The position numbers were made by a program, and so were the translations under genes. Of a DNA stretch of 64,000 nucleotides, positions 54,170 to 64,000 are shown piece after piece. The stretch covers positions 48,080 through 112,079 of the forward strand of contig JACESF010000006.1 in the NCBI GenBank assembly GCA_013911975.1, in the 5' to 3' direction. Source of the stretch: Hyphomicrobiales bacterium. GTDB taxonomy: Bacteria; Pseudomonadota; Alphaproteobacteria; Rhizobiales; Xanthobacteraceae. Positions within the stretch are counted from its first letter, which is position 1. Each line of letters opens with the position of its first letter. The notes beneath the pieces are model-generated. The model saw only the letters and a program-made list of their open reading frames with translations, had not been told where the DNA came from and did not search any database.

Positions 54170-55210
54170 CCGCTCCAGGCTCGCGCGGGCCGGTCCCAGG
54201 GCCGGCGCCGGGCCGGTGGAGCGGCGGATCACCAGTTCGATGGGCAGTTCCTGCCGCAAAGGCGGCTCCTGCCCCTTGAGGCGGGCCAGGAGATGCGCGG
54301 CCACGGAGCGGCCGAGATCGGTGGTCGGCAGGTGGACCGTGGTGAGCGCCGGCGTCAGGTGGGCGGCGATCTCCAGATTGTCGATGCCCGCGAGGGACAC
54401 CTGGTCCGGCACGCCGATGCCGCTCGCCTGCGCCTCCAGCAGCGCGCCCGCCGCCAGCAGGTCGTTGCCGCAGACGATGGCGGTGGGCGGCTCGGCCCGC
54501 GCCATCAGTTCCGCAAGGCCAGCCCGCCCGCCGGTGAGGGTGAAGGAGGTCTCGATGACGGAGGAGGGGGGCAGGTCCAGCCCGCGCGCCGCCAGCGCCG
54601 CCCGCACTCCCTCGACGCGCATGCGGGCGCGGTCGTTGGCGCGGGTGTGGCCCGAGATCATGCCGAAGCTGCGATGGCCGAGGTCGAGCAGGTACTCGGC
54701 CACGATGCGCCCGGCGCGCACATTGTCGAAGCCGATGGAGGGCACGCGCGGGTCGAACGACCAGCTCAGCACCACGGGCACCGGGGCCGTGGTCAGCAGC
54801 GCCCAAGTCTCGTCCAGATGGTCCGCGCCCACCACCATGAGCGCGTCCACCCCGCGCGCCAGCATGGCCTTCACCGCCGCCGCCTCCAGGGCGGGCACAT
54901 AGTCGGACGCGGCGATGAGGAGCTGGTAGCCGCTCGCCGCCAGCTCGGTCTGCATGGCCTGGATGGCGCGGGCGAAGATGGCGTGGTCGAGCGTCGGCAC
55001 CACTGCCCCGATGGTGAGCGTCTTGCCCGAGGCGAGGGCGCGGGCGGCGCCGCCGGGCACGTAATGAAGCCGCGCGATGGCGCCCTGGACGCGCGCCAGC
55101 GTGTCCTCCTGGAGCAGGTCGGGGCGGGAGAGCGCGCGCGAGACGGTGGCGGTGGAGACCCCCGCCAGCCGCGCCACATCTTCGAGGGTTGCCTTGGTCC
55201 GCCGGTTCAT
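54152..55210 (-). CDS. LacI family transcriptional regulator
   Basis: 352 residues from ATG 55210. HTH: TLEDVARLAGVSTATVSRALSRPDLL, followed by the hinge helix and a periplasmic-binding-type ligand domain (IGAVVPTLDHAIFARAIQAM). Divergent from the sulfonate-type importer and dehydrogenase operon; two LacI-style operator sites lie between them. It is the likely repressor of that operon, with inducer perhaps DHPS or a related C3-sulfonate. Confidence 0.92.
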   Translation of the reverse strand: MNRRTKATLEDVARLAGVSTATVSRALSRPDLLQEDTLARVQGAIARLHYVPGGAARALASGKTLTIGAVVPTLDHAIFARAIQAMQTELAASGYQLLIAASDYVPALEAAAVKAMLARGVDALMVVGADHLDETWALLTTAPVPVVLSWSFDPRVPSIGFDNVRAGRIVAEYLLDLGHRSFGMISGHTRANDRARMRVEGVRAALAARGLDLPPSSVIETSFTLTGGRAGLAELMARAEPPTAIVCGNDLLAAGALLEAQASGIGVPDQVSLAGIDNLEIAAHLTPALTTVHLPTTDLGRSVAAHLLARLKGQEPPLRQELPIELVIRRSTGPAPALGPARASLERSAARG

Positions 55211-55267
55211 GAGCGCCGTTCTGCTTGTTCTTGGGGCCGGGTCCGACGCACCGAGTTTGCCGATCTT

Positions 55268-55281
55268 TGCAGACGCTTTCA
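55268..55281. promoter_or_regulatory. Degenerate LacI-type operator
   Basis: TGCAGACGCTTTCA shares CGCTTTCA with the better site at 55359-55372 and lies 58 bases upstream of the lacI-type start. Possible autoregulatory or looping site. Confidence 0.4.
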
Positions 55282-55327
55282 ATTGGCGATTGCGCGAGCT
55301 TTTCCCTTGCCGGCCGGAAAACCCTGC

Positions 55328-55355
55328 TTGACAGGGGAAGTGCGGATGATAGCTT
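55328..55355 (+). promoter_or_regulatory. Predicted promoter of the importer-hps operon
   Basis: Perfect TTGACA (55328-55333), then 16 bases to TAGCTT (55350-55355) as a weak -10. The strong operator begins 3 bases beyond it, so a bound LacI protein would block initiation. Confidence 0.55.
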
Positions 55356-55358
55356 TCA

Positions 55359-55372
55359 TGTAAGCGCTTTCA
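55359..55372. promoter_or_regulatory. LacI-family operator
   Basis: TGTAAGCGCTTTCA matches its reverse complement at 12 of 14 positions with the central AGCGCT perfect, the usual LacI/GalR consensus shape. It is 70 bases upstream of the first permease ATG, next to the predicted promoter. Confidence 0.75.
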
Positions 55373-55441
55373 TAGAAGCTTCCTGGAGAGGCCGCGAGCG
55401 CCAACACCCCCGCAGACGGGGTGTCCAAAAGGGAGGAGTTC

Positions 55442-56227
55442 ATGCCGCTCAGCCGACGATCGGCCGTGGGATTGGCGACGCTCGCCGTGGTGGCGCTCGC
55501 CTGGGTGCTGCTCACGGGCGTGACGGGCCTCGTTTCGCCCGGCCGCTTTCCGACCCCCGCCGACACCTGGGCCGCCGGCCTCCAGGCCATGATGCGCGGC
55601 TATGGCGACGCGACGCTCGCCGTGCATGTGCTCCAGTCCCTCAAGCTGGTGGCCCTCGGCTTCCTCGCCTCCATCGTCGTGGGCGTGCCGCTCGGCCTGC
55701 TCATGGGCTGGAGCAAGACCGCCGAGGCGGTGCTGAACCCGGTCTTCATGCTCCTGCGGCCCATCCCGCCGCTCGCCTGGATCCCGCTCGCCATCCTCTG
55801 GCTGGGCCTCGGCGACGGCGCCAAGATCCTGGTCATCTTCTTCGCCGCCTTCGTGCCCTCGGTCATCAATACCCAGGTGGGCGTGAAGACCATCGAGCGC
55901 CCGGTCATCGAGGCCGCCCGCATGCTGGGCACGCCGCGCTGGCGCTTCGTGCGAGAAGTGCTGGTGCCCGGCGCCTCTCCCATGATCTTCACCGGCCTGC
56001 GGCTGTCGCTCCAGGCGAGCTGGACCACCCTCGTCGCGGCGGAACTGGTGGGCGCGCTGGCGGGGCTCGGCCACATGCTGAACCTCGCCCAGCAGGACCT
56101 CTATCCCGGCATGATCCTGGTGGGCATGGTCTGCGTCGCCATCTTCGGCGCCCTCACCACGGCGCTGCTCGGCGCGGTGGAGCGGCGCGCCCTGTCGTGG
56201 AAGCGGGTGCGGGGAGGGGCGGCATGA
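55442..56227 (+). CDS. Sulfonate/taurine-type ABC permease (SsuC/TauC family)
   Basis: 261 residues from ATG 55442 with AGGGAGGAGTTC upstream. Six predicted spans; the EAA loop reads EAARMLGTPRWRFVREVLVPGASP near residue 155, and LKLVALGFLASIVVGVPLGLLMGWS lies near 70. First of two different permease genes in this operon, implying a heterodimeric pore. Overlaps the next gene by 4 bases (ATGA). Confidence 0.9.
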   Translation: MPLSRRSAVGLATLAVVALAWVLLTGVTGLVSPGRFPTPADTWAAGLQAMMRGYGDATLAVHVLQSLKLVALGFLASIVVGVPLGLLMGWSKTAEAVLNPVFMLLRPIPPLAWIPLAILWLGLGDGAKILVIFFAAFVPSVINTQVGVKTIERPVIEAARMLGTPRWRFVREVLVPGASPMIFTGLRLSLQASWTTLVAAELVGALAGLGHMLNLAQQDLYPGMILVGMVCVAIFGALTTALLGAVERRALSWKRVRGGAA

Positions 56228-57006
56228 CCGGCGTCATGGATCCCACCCGCCGCCTGCTGCTGGGCGCCTGCGGCCTCGTCGGCTTCTTCGGCCTCTGGGC
56301 GGGCATCGCCGGCAGCGGGCTCGTGGCCCCCACCTTCCTGCCCGGGCCGCTGGACGTGGCGCGGCGGCTGGTCTTCCTCCTCACGGAGAGCTTCGCGGGC
56401 GGCACGCTGCCCGCCCATCTCTGGTCGAGCCTCCAGCGTTTCGCGGCGGGCTACCTTCTGGCGGCGGCGGTGGGCGTGCCTCTCGGCCTGCTCATGGGGC
56501 GCTTCCGCACCCTGGACGACATCGTCTCGCCCCTGTTCGACGCCCTGCGCTTCATCGCGCCCATCGCTTGGGTGCCGTTCGCGGCGCTTTGGTTCGGCAC
56601 GGGGTTCGGCGGCCCGGTCCTCATCATCTTCTCCGGCGCCTTCCCGCCCTGCCTGCTCAACGCCTATCGCGGCGCCCGGCATGTGGACCCGCGCTACCTG
56701 GAAGCGGCCGAGATGCTGGGCACGCCCAGCGGGCGCATCATCACCGAAGTCCTCCTGCCCGCCTCGGTGCCCTCCATCATCGCCGGGCTGCGCATCGGCG
56801 CGGGCCTCGGCTGGCAGTCCCTGGTGGGCGCGGAGCTGATCGTCGCCTCCACGGGCGTCGGCTACCTCATGGTCCAGGCGCAGAGCGCCGTCTCCACCAC
56901 CACCGTGATGGTCGGCATGGCCGCCATCGGCTTCATCGGCGTCCTCATCGACGTCGCATTGCGCACCATCGAGGCGCGAATCCACCGCCGCCTCGGCGGA
57001 GCTTGA
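56224..57006 (+). CDS. Sulfonate/taurine-type ABC permease (SsuC/TauC family)
   Basis: 260 residues from ATG 56224; upstream frame is a shadow. EAA loop EAAEMLGTPSGRIITEVLLPASVP near 165, FAAGYLLAAAVGVPLGLLMGRF near 80, and GAELIVASTGVGYLMVQAQ near 210. Related to the previous gene but clearly diverged. Partner permease of the importer. Confidence 0.9.
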   Translation: MTGVMDPTRRLLLGACGLVGFFGLWAGIAGSGLVAPTFLPGPLDVARRLVFLLTESFAGGTLPAHLWSSLQRFAAGYLLAAAVGVPLGLLMGRFRTLDDIVSPLFDALRFIAPIAWVPFAALWFGTGFGGPVLIIFSGAFPPCLLNAYRGARHVDPRYLEAAEMLGTPSGRIITEVLLPASVPSIIAGLRIGAGLGWQSLVGAELIVASTGVGYLMVQAQSAVSTTTVMVGMAAIGFIGVLIDVALRTIEARIHRRLGGA

Positions 57007-57015
57007 GAGGACGAG

Positions 57016-57804
57016 ATGAGCAGCATCCGCTTCGATGCCGTCGGCAAGAGTTTCGGCGGCGGGGTCCAGGCCCTCCAGGACATCAATCTCGACGTGGCGG
57101 ACAAGGAGTTCGTCGCCATCGTCGGCCCCTCGGGCTGCGGCAAGACCACGTGCCTGCGCATGGCCGCCGGGTTCGATTTTCCCACCAGCGGGCGTGTCCT
57201 GGTGGGCAACAGCGAGGTCACGAAGCCGGGGCCGGACCGGGCCGTGGTGTTCCAGCAATTCGCGCTCTTCCCCTGGAAGACCGTGACCGAGAACATCGAG
57301 CTGGGCCTGCGCAACAAGGGCGTCGCCCGCGACGAGCGCAAGGCGCGGGTGGCGGACGCGGTGGCCATGATCGGCCTTGGCGGCTACGAGGATTCCTATC
57401 CCCACCAGCTTTCCGGCGGCATGCAGCAGCGTGTCGCCATCGCCCGCGCCTATGTGCTGGACCCGCAGGTGCTGCTCATGGACGAGCCGTTCGGCGCGCT
57501 CGATGCGCAGACCCGCGTGGTGATGCAGGAGGAGCTGGTGCGCCTCGCCCGGCTCAATCCGCGCACCGTCCTCTTCATCACCCATGGCGTGGAGGAGGCG
57601 GTCTATCTGGCGGACCGGGTGGCGATCATGACCCGCCGCCCCGGCCGCATCAAGGAAGTGGTGGACGTGAAGTCCGTCCGCATCGCCGAGCGCTGGGACA
57701 GCCACAGCCGCATCGAGGACGTGATGGACCTGGAATCCTTCGTCCATCTGCGCACCCACATCTGGAAATCGCTGCGCGAGGAAAAGGCCGGCGCTGACCA
57801 TTGA
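57016..57804 (+). CDS. Sulfonate/taurine-type ABC importer ATPase (SsuB/TauB family)
   Basis: 262 residues. Walker A GPSGCGKTT near 38, VVFQQFALFPWKTVTENIELG (the LFPW Q-loop of the SsuB/TauB group) near 80, signature LSGGMQQRVAIARAY near 138, Walker B VLLMDEPFGALD, H-loop FITHGVEEAVYLADR. Drives the two upstream permeases. Confidence 0.92.
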   Translation: MSSIRFDAVGKSFGGGVQALQDINLDVADKEFVAIVGPSGCGKTTCLRMAAGFDFPTSGRVLVGNSEVTKPGPDRAVVFQQFALFPWKTVTENIELGLRNKGVARDERKARVADAVAMIGLGGYEDSYPHQLSGGMQQRVAIARAYVLDPQVLLMDEPFGALDAQTRVVMQEELVRLARLNPRTVLFITHGVEEAVYLADRVAIMTRRPGRIKEVVDVKSVRIAERWDSHSRIEDVMDLESFVHLRTHIWKSLREEKAGADH

Positions 57805-57856
57805 GACGCCGAAGCAAAACAGCCGGGCAAGTCCGGCACCATAGGGAGAAAACGAA

Positions 57857-60308
<2,452 letters not shown>

Positions 60309-60311
60309 GCC

Positions 60312-61079
60312 ATGGGCAGCATCTCCTCCCTGTTCGACCTCACCGGGCGCACCGCGCTGGTGACGGGCGGAAGCTCGGGCATCGGCCTTGCCATCGCGCA
60401 GGCTTTGGCGGGGGCCGGGGCCGGCGTGGTCCTGGCCGCCCGGCGCCCGGCCGAGCTTGAGGCGGCGGGCACCGCCCTGCGCAGCGCGGGCGCCGACTGC
60501 CGCTGGCTGGTGGCGGACCTCGCCGCCGCCGGGGCCGCCGAGACGCTGGCGGCCGAGGCCCTCGCCGGCGGGCCGGTGGACATCGTCGTCAATGCCGCCG
60601 GCATGAATTTGCGCCAGCCCTATGGGGAGGTGAGCCCGGAGGCGTTCGACCTGCACCTCGCGGTGCATGTGCGCGCGCCCTTCCTGCTGGTGCAGAAGCT
60701 CGCGCCCGCCATGGCGGAGCGGGGCTGGGGGCGGGTGATCAACATCGCCTCGCTCCAGTCCTTCCGCGCCTTCCCCAATTCGGCGCCCTACGGCGCCGCG
60801 AAGGGGGCCATCGCCCAATTGACCCGCGCCATGGCCGAGGCGTGGTCGCCGCGCGGCATCACCTGCAACGCCATCGCCCCCGGCTTCTTCCCCACCGCCC
60901 TCACCCAGGCCGTGTTCGAGGATGAGGCCCGCTCCGCCCACAACGCCGCCCAGACGGCCATGGGGCGGAACGGGAGGCTGGAGGATCTGGCCGGACCGGC
61001 GGTGTTCCTGGCCTCCGACGCGTCGGGCTATGTCACAGGGCAGATTCTGGCGGTGGATGGGGGATTTACGGCGAAATGA
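60312..61079 (+). CDS. hpsO: Short-chain dehydrogenase, HpsO-like
   Basis: 255 residues, starting 3 bases after hpsN. TGGSSGIG Rossmann motif near residue 18, NAAG near 95, Ser in NIASLQSFRAFPNSAPYGAAK with the YxxxK pair near 155, and a C terminus YVTGQILAVDGGFTAK that lies in the gluconate 5-dehydrogenase-like SDR group. In the known DHPS pathway two dehydrogenases interconvert the DHPS enantiomers so that HpsN can use both; I assign this gene by position and family, so the exact substrate is inferred. Confidence 0.68.
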   Translation: MGSISSLFDLTGRTALVTGGSSGIGLAIAQALAGAGAGVVLAARRPAELEAAGTALRSAGADCRWLVADLAAAGAAETLAAEALAGGPVDIVVNAAGMNLRQPYGEVSPEAFDLHLAVHVRAPFLLVQKLAPAMAERGWGRVINIASLQSFRAFPNSAPYGAAKGAIAQLTRAMAEAWSPRGITCNAIAPGFFPTALTQAVFEDEARSAHNAAQTAMGRNGRLEDLAGPAVFLASDASGYVTGQILAVDGGFTAK

Positions 61080-61092
61080 GCGGGAACAACCC

Positions 61093-62088
61093 ATGAAAGC
61101 GCTGGTCTATACCGGGCCCAACAGCCTCGAACTGCGCCACGAGCCCGAGCCCGTGCCGGGCAATGACGAGGTCCTGGTACGCGTGGAGGCGGTGGGCATC
61201 TGCGGCTCCGACATGCATGCCTATCACGGCCATGACGCCCGCCGCCCGGCGCCGCTCATCCTCGGCCACGAGGCCGCGGGGCGCATCGCGACGGGTCCGC
61301 GGGCGGGCGAGCGCGTCACGGTCAACCCCTTGGTGACATGCGGCTTTTGCCCTTCCTGCGAGGCGGGGCGGCCGCATCTGTGCGCCGACCGGCAGATCCT
61401 CTCCATGCCCCCGCGCCCCGGTGCCTTCGCCGAGCTGGTGCGGGTGCCCGAGCGCAATCTGGTGAGCGTGCCGGAAGGCTTCCCCATTGCCCACGCCGCT
61501 CTCGCGGAGCCGGTGGCGGTCTCCTACCACGCGGTCAATGCCGGCGCCCGGTTGCTGGATTGTCCTTTGCCCGCAGCACGTTGCCTCGTGCTGGGCGGTG
61601 GCGCCATCGGCCTTGCGGCGGCCCTCGTCCTCGCCATGCAGGGGGCGGCGGAGATCCGCGTGGCCGAGCCCCATCCCGGCCGCCGGGCCACCGTGGAACG
61701 CGCCGGCCGCTTCCGCTGCTACGCCCCCGGCGAAGCGGGCGAGCCCGCCGACGGGTCCGTGGACCTGGTGATCGACGCGGTGGGCGCCGCCGCCACCCGC
61801 GCCGCCGCGAGCCGCCTCGTGCGGCCGGGCGGAGTCATTGTCCATGCGGGTCTGCTGCCGGGCGCGGACGGGTTCGACGTGCGCCGCATCACCCTCCAGG
61901 AGATCATCGTCACCGGCACCTATTGCTACACGCCGGCGGATTTCCGCGCGACCGTGGACGCCCTGGTGTCCGGGCGGCTCGGCGATCTGTCCTGGATCGA
62001 GGAGCGGGACTTTTCCGACGCGGTCGGCGCCTTCGCCGATATCGACGCCGCCCGCACGGACGCGGCGAAGGTGGTGCTGAGACTCTGA
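61093..62088 (+). CDS. hpsP: Zinc-type medium-chain alcohol dehydrogenase, HpsP-like
   Basis: 331 residues from ATG 61093; GGGAACAACCC precedes it and the frame overlapping the SDR is a shadow. Catalytic zinc site: GICGSDMHAYHGHD near 38 and GHEAAG near 60; structural zinc four-Cys cluster CGFCPSCEAGRPHLC near 85-100; Rossmann GGGAIGLAAAL near 165. Probably the second DHPS 2-dehydrogenase of the hpsNOP set; otherwise a sorbitol or threonine dehydrogenase-like enzyme. Confidence 0.68.
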   Translation: MKALVYTGPNSLELRHEPEPVPGNDEVLVRVEAVGICGSDMHAYHGHDARRPAPLILGHEAAGRIATGPRAGERVTVNPLVTCGFCPSCEAGRPHLCADRQILSMPPRPGAFAELVRVPERNLVSVPEGFPIAHAALAEPVAVSYHAVNAGARLLDCPLPAARCLVLGGGAIGLAAALVLAMQGAAEIRVAEPHPGRRATVERAGRFRCYAPGEAGEPADGSVDLVIDAVGAAATRAAASRLVRPGGVIVHAGLLPGADGFDVRRITLQEIIVTGTYCYTPADFRATVDALVSGRLGDLSWIEERDFSDAVGAFADIDAARTDAAKVVLRL

Positions 62089-62123
62089 TTGTCCCCCGTC
62101 TACTTGTATGATAACCGGGAGAC

Positions 62124-62867
62124 ATGAGCCTCGAAATCCCCCGCGCACCCCGCCTGTCGGACGAAGTGGCCCGCCGCCTGGGCGATGCCATTCGCGGCGG
62201 TGCCTTCGCGCCCGGCGAGCGCCTGCCCTCCGAGAAGGAACTGGCGGAGCGCTATGCCGTCTCGCGCATGGTGATCCGGGAGGCCATGTCGCGCCTGAAG
62301 TCCGATGAATTGGTGGAGACCCGCCAGGGGCTCGGCGCCTTCGTGAAGGCCGAGCCGGGCAAGGCGCTGTTCCGGCTGGAACCGGGCCGGGCCTCCCACG
62401 GGGAGCTGCGCCACATCTTCCAGCTCCGCATCGCGGTGGAAGGGGCGGCGGCGGCGCTGGCGGCCATGCATGCGGGCGACGAGCACCTCGCCGCCATGGG
62501 CGACGCGCTGGCGGACCTGCGCGCCGACATCGCCGCCGGGCTGGACGGCGCGGAGGCGGACAAGCGCTTCCACCAGGCCATCGCGGCGGCCTCCGGCAAT
62601 CCCTATTTCGAGAGCTTCCTCGCCTTTCTCGGCGCCAATCTGCGGGAGGTCATCTCCCACGCCCGCGCCAACACCATGGCGCGCCATCCCGGCGGGGTCG
62701 CGGCCGTCCAGTCCGAGCACGAGGCGGTGCTCGCCGCCGTCACGGCGCGCTCGCCCCATCAGGCGGAAAGCGCCATGCGCGCCCATCTCTCCCAGGCGCA
62801 GGAACGTCTCGGCCTGGGCGGGAAAGGCGGAACGCCGGCCGTTCCGGTGCCGGAGCCGGCGGAATGA
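62124..62867 (+). CDS. GntR family (FadR subgroup) transcriptional regulator
   Basis: 247 residues; CGGGAGAC precedes the ATG. wHTH: VARRLGDAIRGGAFAPGERLPSEKELAERYAVSRMVIREAMSRL (read in parts over residues 12-55), then an all-helical FCD effector domain with metal-type His residues (RIAVEGAAAALAA, KRFHQAIAAASGNPYF). TTGTATGATAA, a possible half-symmetric GntR site, lies just upstream (62104-62114). Ends in ATGA overlap with the amidohydrolase. Second local regulator besides LacI. Confidence 0.9.
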   Translation: MSLEIPRAPRLSDEVARRLGDAIRGGAFAPGERLPSEKELAERYAVSRMVIREAMSRLKSDELVETRQGLGAFVKAEPGKALFRLEPGRASHGELRHIFQLRIAVEGAAAALAAMHAGDEHLAAMGDALADLRADIAAGLDGAEADKRFHQAIAAASGNPYFESFLAFLGANLREVISHARANTMARHPGGVAAVQSEHEAVLAAVTARSPHQAESAMRAHLSQAQERLGLGGKGGTPAVPVPEPAE

Positions 62868-63760
62868 GCATCCATTCCCGCCCCCTGCGCACCTGCGCCG
62901 CGCCGCTTCCGGTGGCCCATGGGCCGGCCTTCGCCATGCCGAAAGGCGCGTGCGACAGCCATGCGCAGATCGTCGGCCCCCATGAGCGCTACCTCATGGT
63001 GACGACCCGCAACTACACGCCCCCGCCCGCCGCCGAGCCCGACTTCCTGGCCATGCACGATGCGCTGGGCATCGAGCGCGGGGTGCTGGTGCAGATCAGC
63101 GTCTACGGCACCGACAACCGCTGCATGCTGGCGACGTTGCGCGCGCATCCCGAGCGGCTGCGCGGCATCGCCGCCGTGGGGCCGGACATCACGGACCGAG
63201 AGCTGGAAACCCTTGCGGACAGCGGCGTCCGGGGGGTGCGGATCAATACGCAACTGGGCGGTGACATCGCCATCGAGGCCATGGGGCGCATGGCGCACCG
63301 GGTTGCGGGACTGGGCTGGCACATCGAGCTGCTCATGGATGTGCGCGCGCTTCCGGGCGTCGCGACGCGCATCGCCCGGCTGCCGGTGGAGGTGGTGTTC
63401 GAGCATATGGGCTGGGCCTTCACGCCCGCCGGTCCGGTCGAGCCCGGCTTCCAGGCCCTCCTGGCCATGATGCGGGAGGGGCGGGCCTGGACAAAGCTTT
63501 CCGGCCCTTATCTTTTTTCCTCCACCGGCGCGCCCTATGCGGATGTGCGCCCGTTCGCGCAGGCGCTGCTGGAGGCCGCGCCCGAGCGCTGCCTGTGGGG
63601 CACCGACTGGCCCCATGTCTCGGTTCCAGGCCCCATGGTGCGGACCGAGGACATGCTGGGCCTGCTGCCCGAATGGGCGGAGGACGAGGGCCTGCGCACG
63701 CGGGTTCTGGTGGACAATCCCGCCTGGCTGTATGGATTCGCGCCGATCGGCGCCGCCTGA
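62864..63760 (+). CDS. Amidohydrolase 2 family (pyrone-dicarboxylate / sulfomuconolactone hydrolase-like)
   Basis: 298 residues. TIM-barrel amidohydrolase: N-terminal CDSHAQIVGP near residue 30, RGVRINTQLGG near 127, HIELLMD, EVVFEHMGW near 178, KLSGPY and the C-terminal CLWGTDWPH near 245 with a typical catalytic Asp. The usual HxH after the first strand reads HAQ, a Gln in place of the second His, as can occur in lactonases of this group that do not need metal. Family members open lactones, including 4-sulfomuconolactone, so a sulfonated lactone is conceivable here. Overlaps the GntR gene by 4 bases. Confidence 0.82.
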   Translation: MSIHSRPLRTCAAPLPVAHGPAFAMPKGACDSHAQIVGPHERYLMVTTRNYTPPPAAEPDFLAMHDALGIERGVLVQISVYGTDNRCMLATLRAHPERLRGIAAVGPDITDRELETLADSGVRGVRINTQLGGDIAIEAMGRMAHRVAGLGWHIELLMDVRALPGVATRIARLPVEVVFEHMGWAFTPAGPVEPGFQALLAMMREGRAWTKLSGPYLFSSTGAPYADVRPFAQALLEAAPERCLWGTDWPHVSVPGPMVRTEDMLGLLPEWAEDEGLRTRVLVDNPAWLYGFAPIGAA

Positions 63761-63805
63761 GCCGAACTGGATCCGTTTCTTCTCCCCAAGCCCGGCCTGC
63801 TCTCT

Positions 63806-64000
63806 ATGAATCCCGCATCCTTCCTGTCGCGCCTGTCCGACCTGCTCGATTGCCGCGGCCTCGTGACCGCCCCCGACGACATGGCGCCCCATCTGGTCGA
63901 CTGGCGGCGCATGTTCCACGGCGAGGCGCTGGCGGTGGTTCGGCCGCGCACGGCGCAGGAGGTGGCGGGCGTGGTCGCGGCCTGTGCGCAGGCGGGGGTG
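63806..64000 (+). CDS. FAD-linked 2-hydroxyacid oxidase/dehydrogenase, 5' part
   Basis: The first 65 codons only; the window ends inside the gene. MNPASFLSRLSDLL followed by DDMAPHLVDWRRMFHGEALAVVRPRTAQEVAGVVAAC is the start of the GlcD/D-2-hydroxyglutarate dehydrogenase group (FAD-binding type 4). These enzymes oxidise D-2-hydroxyacids. Given the hps-like genes, oxidation of sulfolactate to sulfopyruvate (as by SlcD) is an attractive guess. No clear ribosome site: CTGCTCTCT precedes the ATG. Confidence 0.75.
   Translation, partial: MNPASFLSRLSDLLDCRGLVTAPDDMAPHLVDWRRMFHGEALAVVRPRTAQEVAGVVAACAQAGV

Noticed and set aside
62104..62114. Firm GntR operator call
   Set aside because: TTGTATGATAA is only partly symmetric and a single short site; left as a remark under the regulator.

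Overview
The window is high-GC DNA (roughly 70% by eye) with densely packed, often ATGA-overlapping genes. It carries many solute importers, LysR/GntR/LacI/TetR regulators, a long inverted repeat of the CGTCATGCCCGGG type common in Hyphomicrobiales, and a large SIGGGGG-repeat autotransporter. This suggests a metabolically versatile alphaproteobacterium, possibly Xanthobacteraceae; the family is an inference from style, not from a marker gene. It looks chromosomal, with no tRNA, rRNA, CRISPR or insertion sequence recognised.

Layout. (1) 1-2.6 kb: 3' part of an autotransporter. (2) 2.6-12.5 kb: minus-strand run encoding a three-subunit molybdenum hydroxylase (FAD, 2Fe-2S and Mo subunits), a five-part branched-chain-type ABC importer and a CoxG-like protein, divergent from a TetR regulator. 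A perfect -35 box and a 24-bp palindrome lie between them. (3) 12.5-15 kb: LysR and divergent mmsA. (4) 15-21 kb: a four-gene translationally coupled signalling operon (hybrid histidine kinase with three receivers, CheR, CheB, receiver-GGDEF). (5) 21-28.5 kb: a second branched-chain-type ABC importer with a fused permease-ATPase, plus a cyclase-family hydrolase and an amidase, divergent from LysR. (6) 28.8-32.7 kb: two LysR genes and a tripartite-tricarboxylate-type binding protein with two small cupins. (7) 33-37.5 kb: AI-2E-family membrane protein; hydrolase-SDR-membrane protein operon divergent from a GlxA-type AraC regulator. (8) 37.5-47 kb: heavy-metal (probably copper/silver-type) resistance block: two-component system, RND adaptor and pump, small periplasmic protein and multicopper oxidase, then an AllA-like gene. 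(9) 47-52.6 kb: a single-module nonribosomal peptide synthetase overlapping an MFS exporter. (10) 52.6-54.2 kb: a small basic protein and a MscS channel. (11) 54.2-64 kb: LacI regulator divergent from a sulfonate-type ABC importer followed by hpsN-, hpsO- and hpsP-like dehydrogenases, then a GntR regulator, a lactonase-type amidohydrolase and the start of a FAD-linked 2-hydroxyacid oxidase. The last block reads as a probable 2,3-dihydroxypropane-1-sulfonate (DHPS) utilisation locus.

Most interesting points: an apparent ATC start codon in the molybdenum hydroxylase FAD subunit, forced by the promoter/operator geometry; the orphan C-A-T-E-like synthetase with a shortened epimerase-like domain; the kinase-CheR-CheB-GGDEF operon; and the ABC-fed hps-like locus. 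Boundaries were read by eye; no database search or computation was run.
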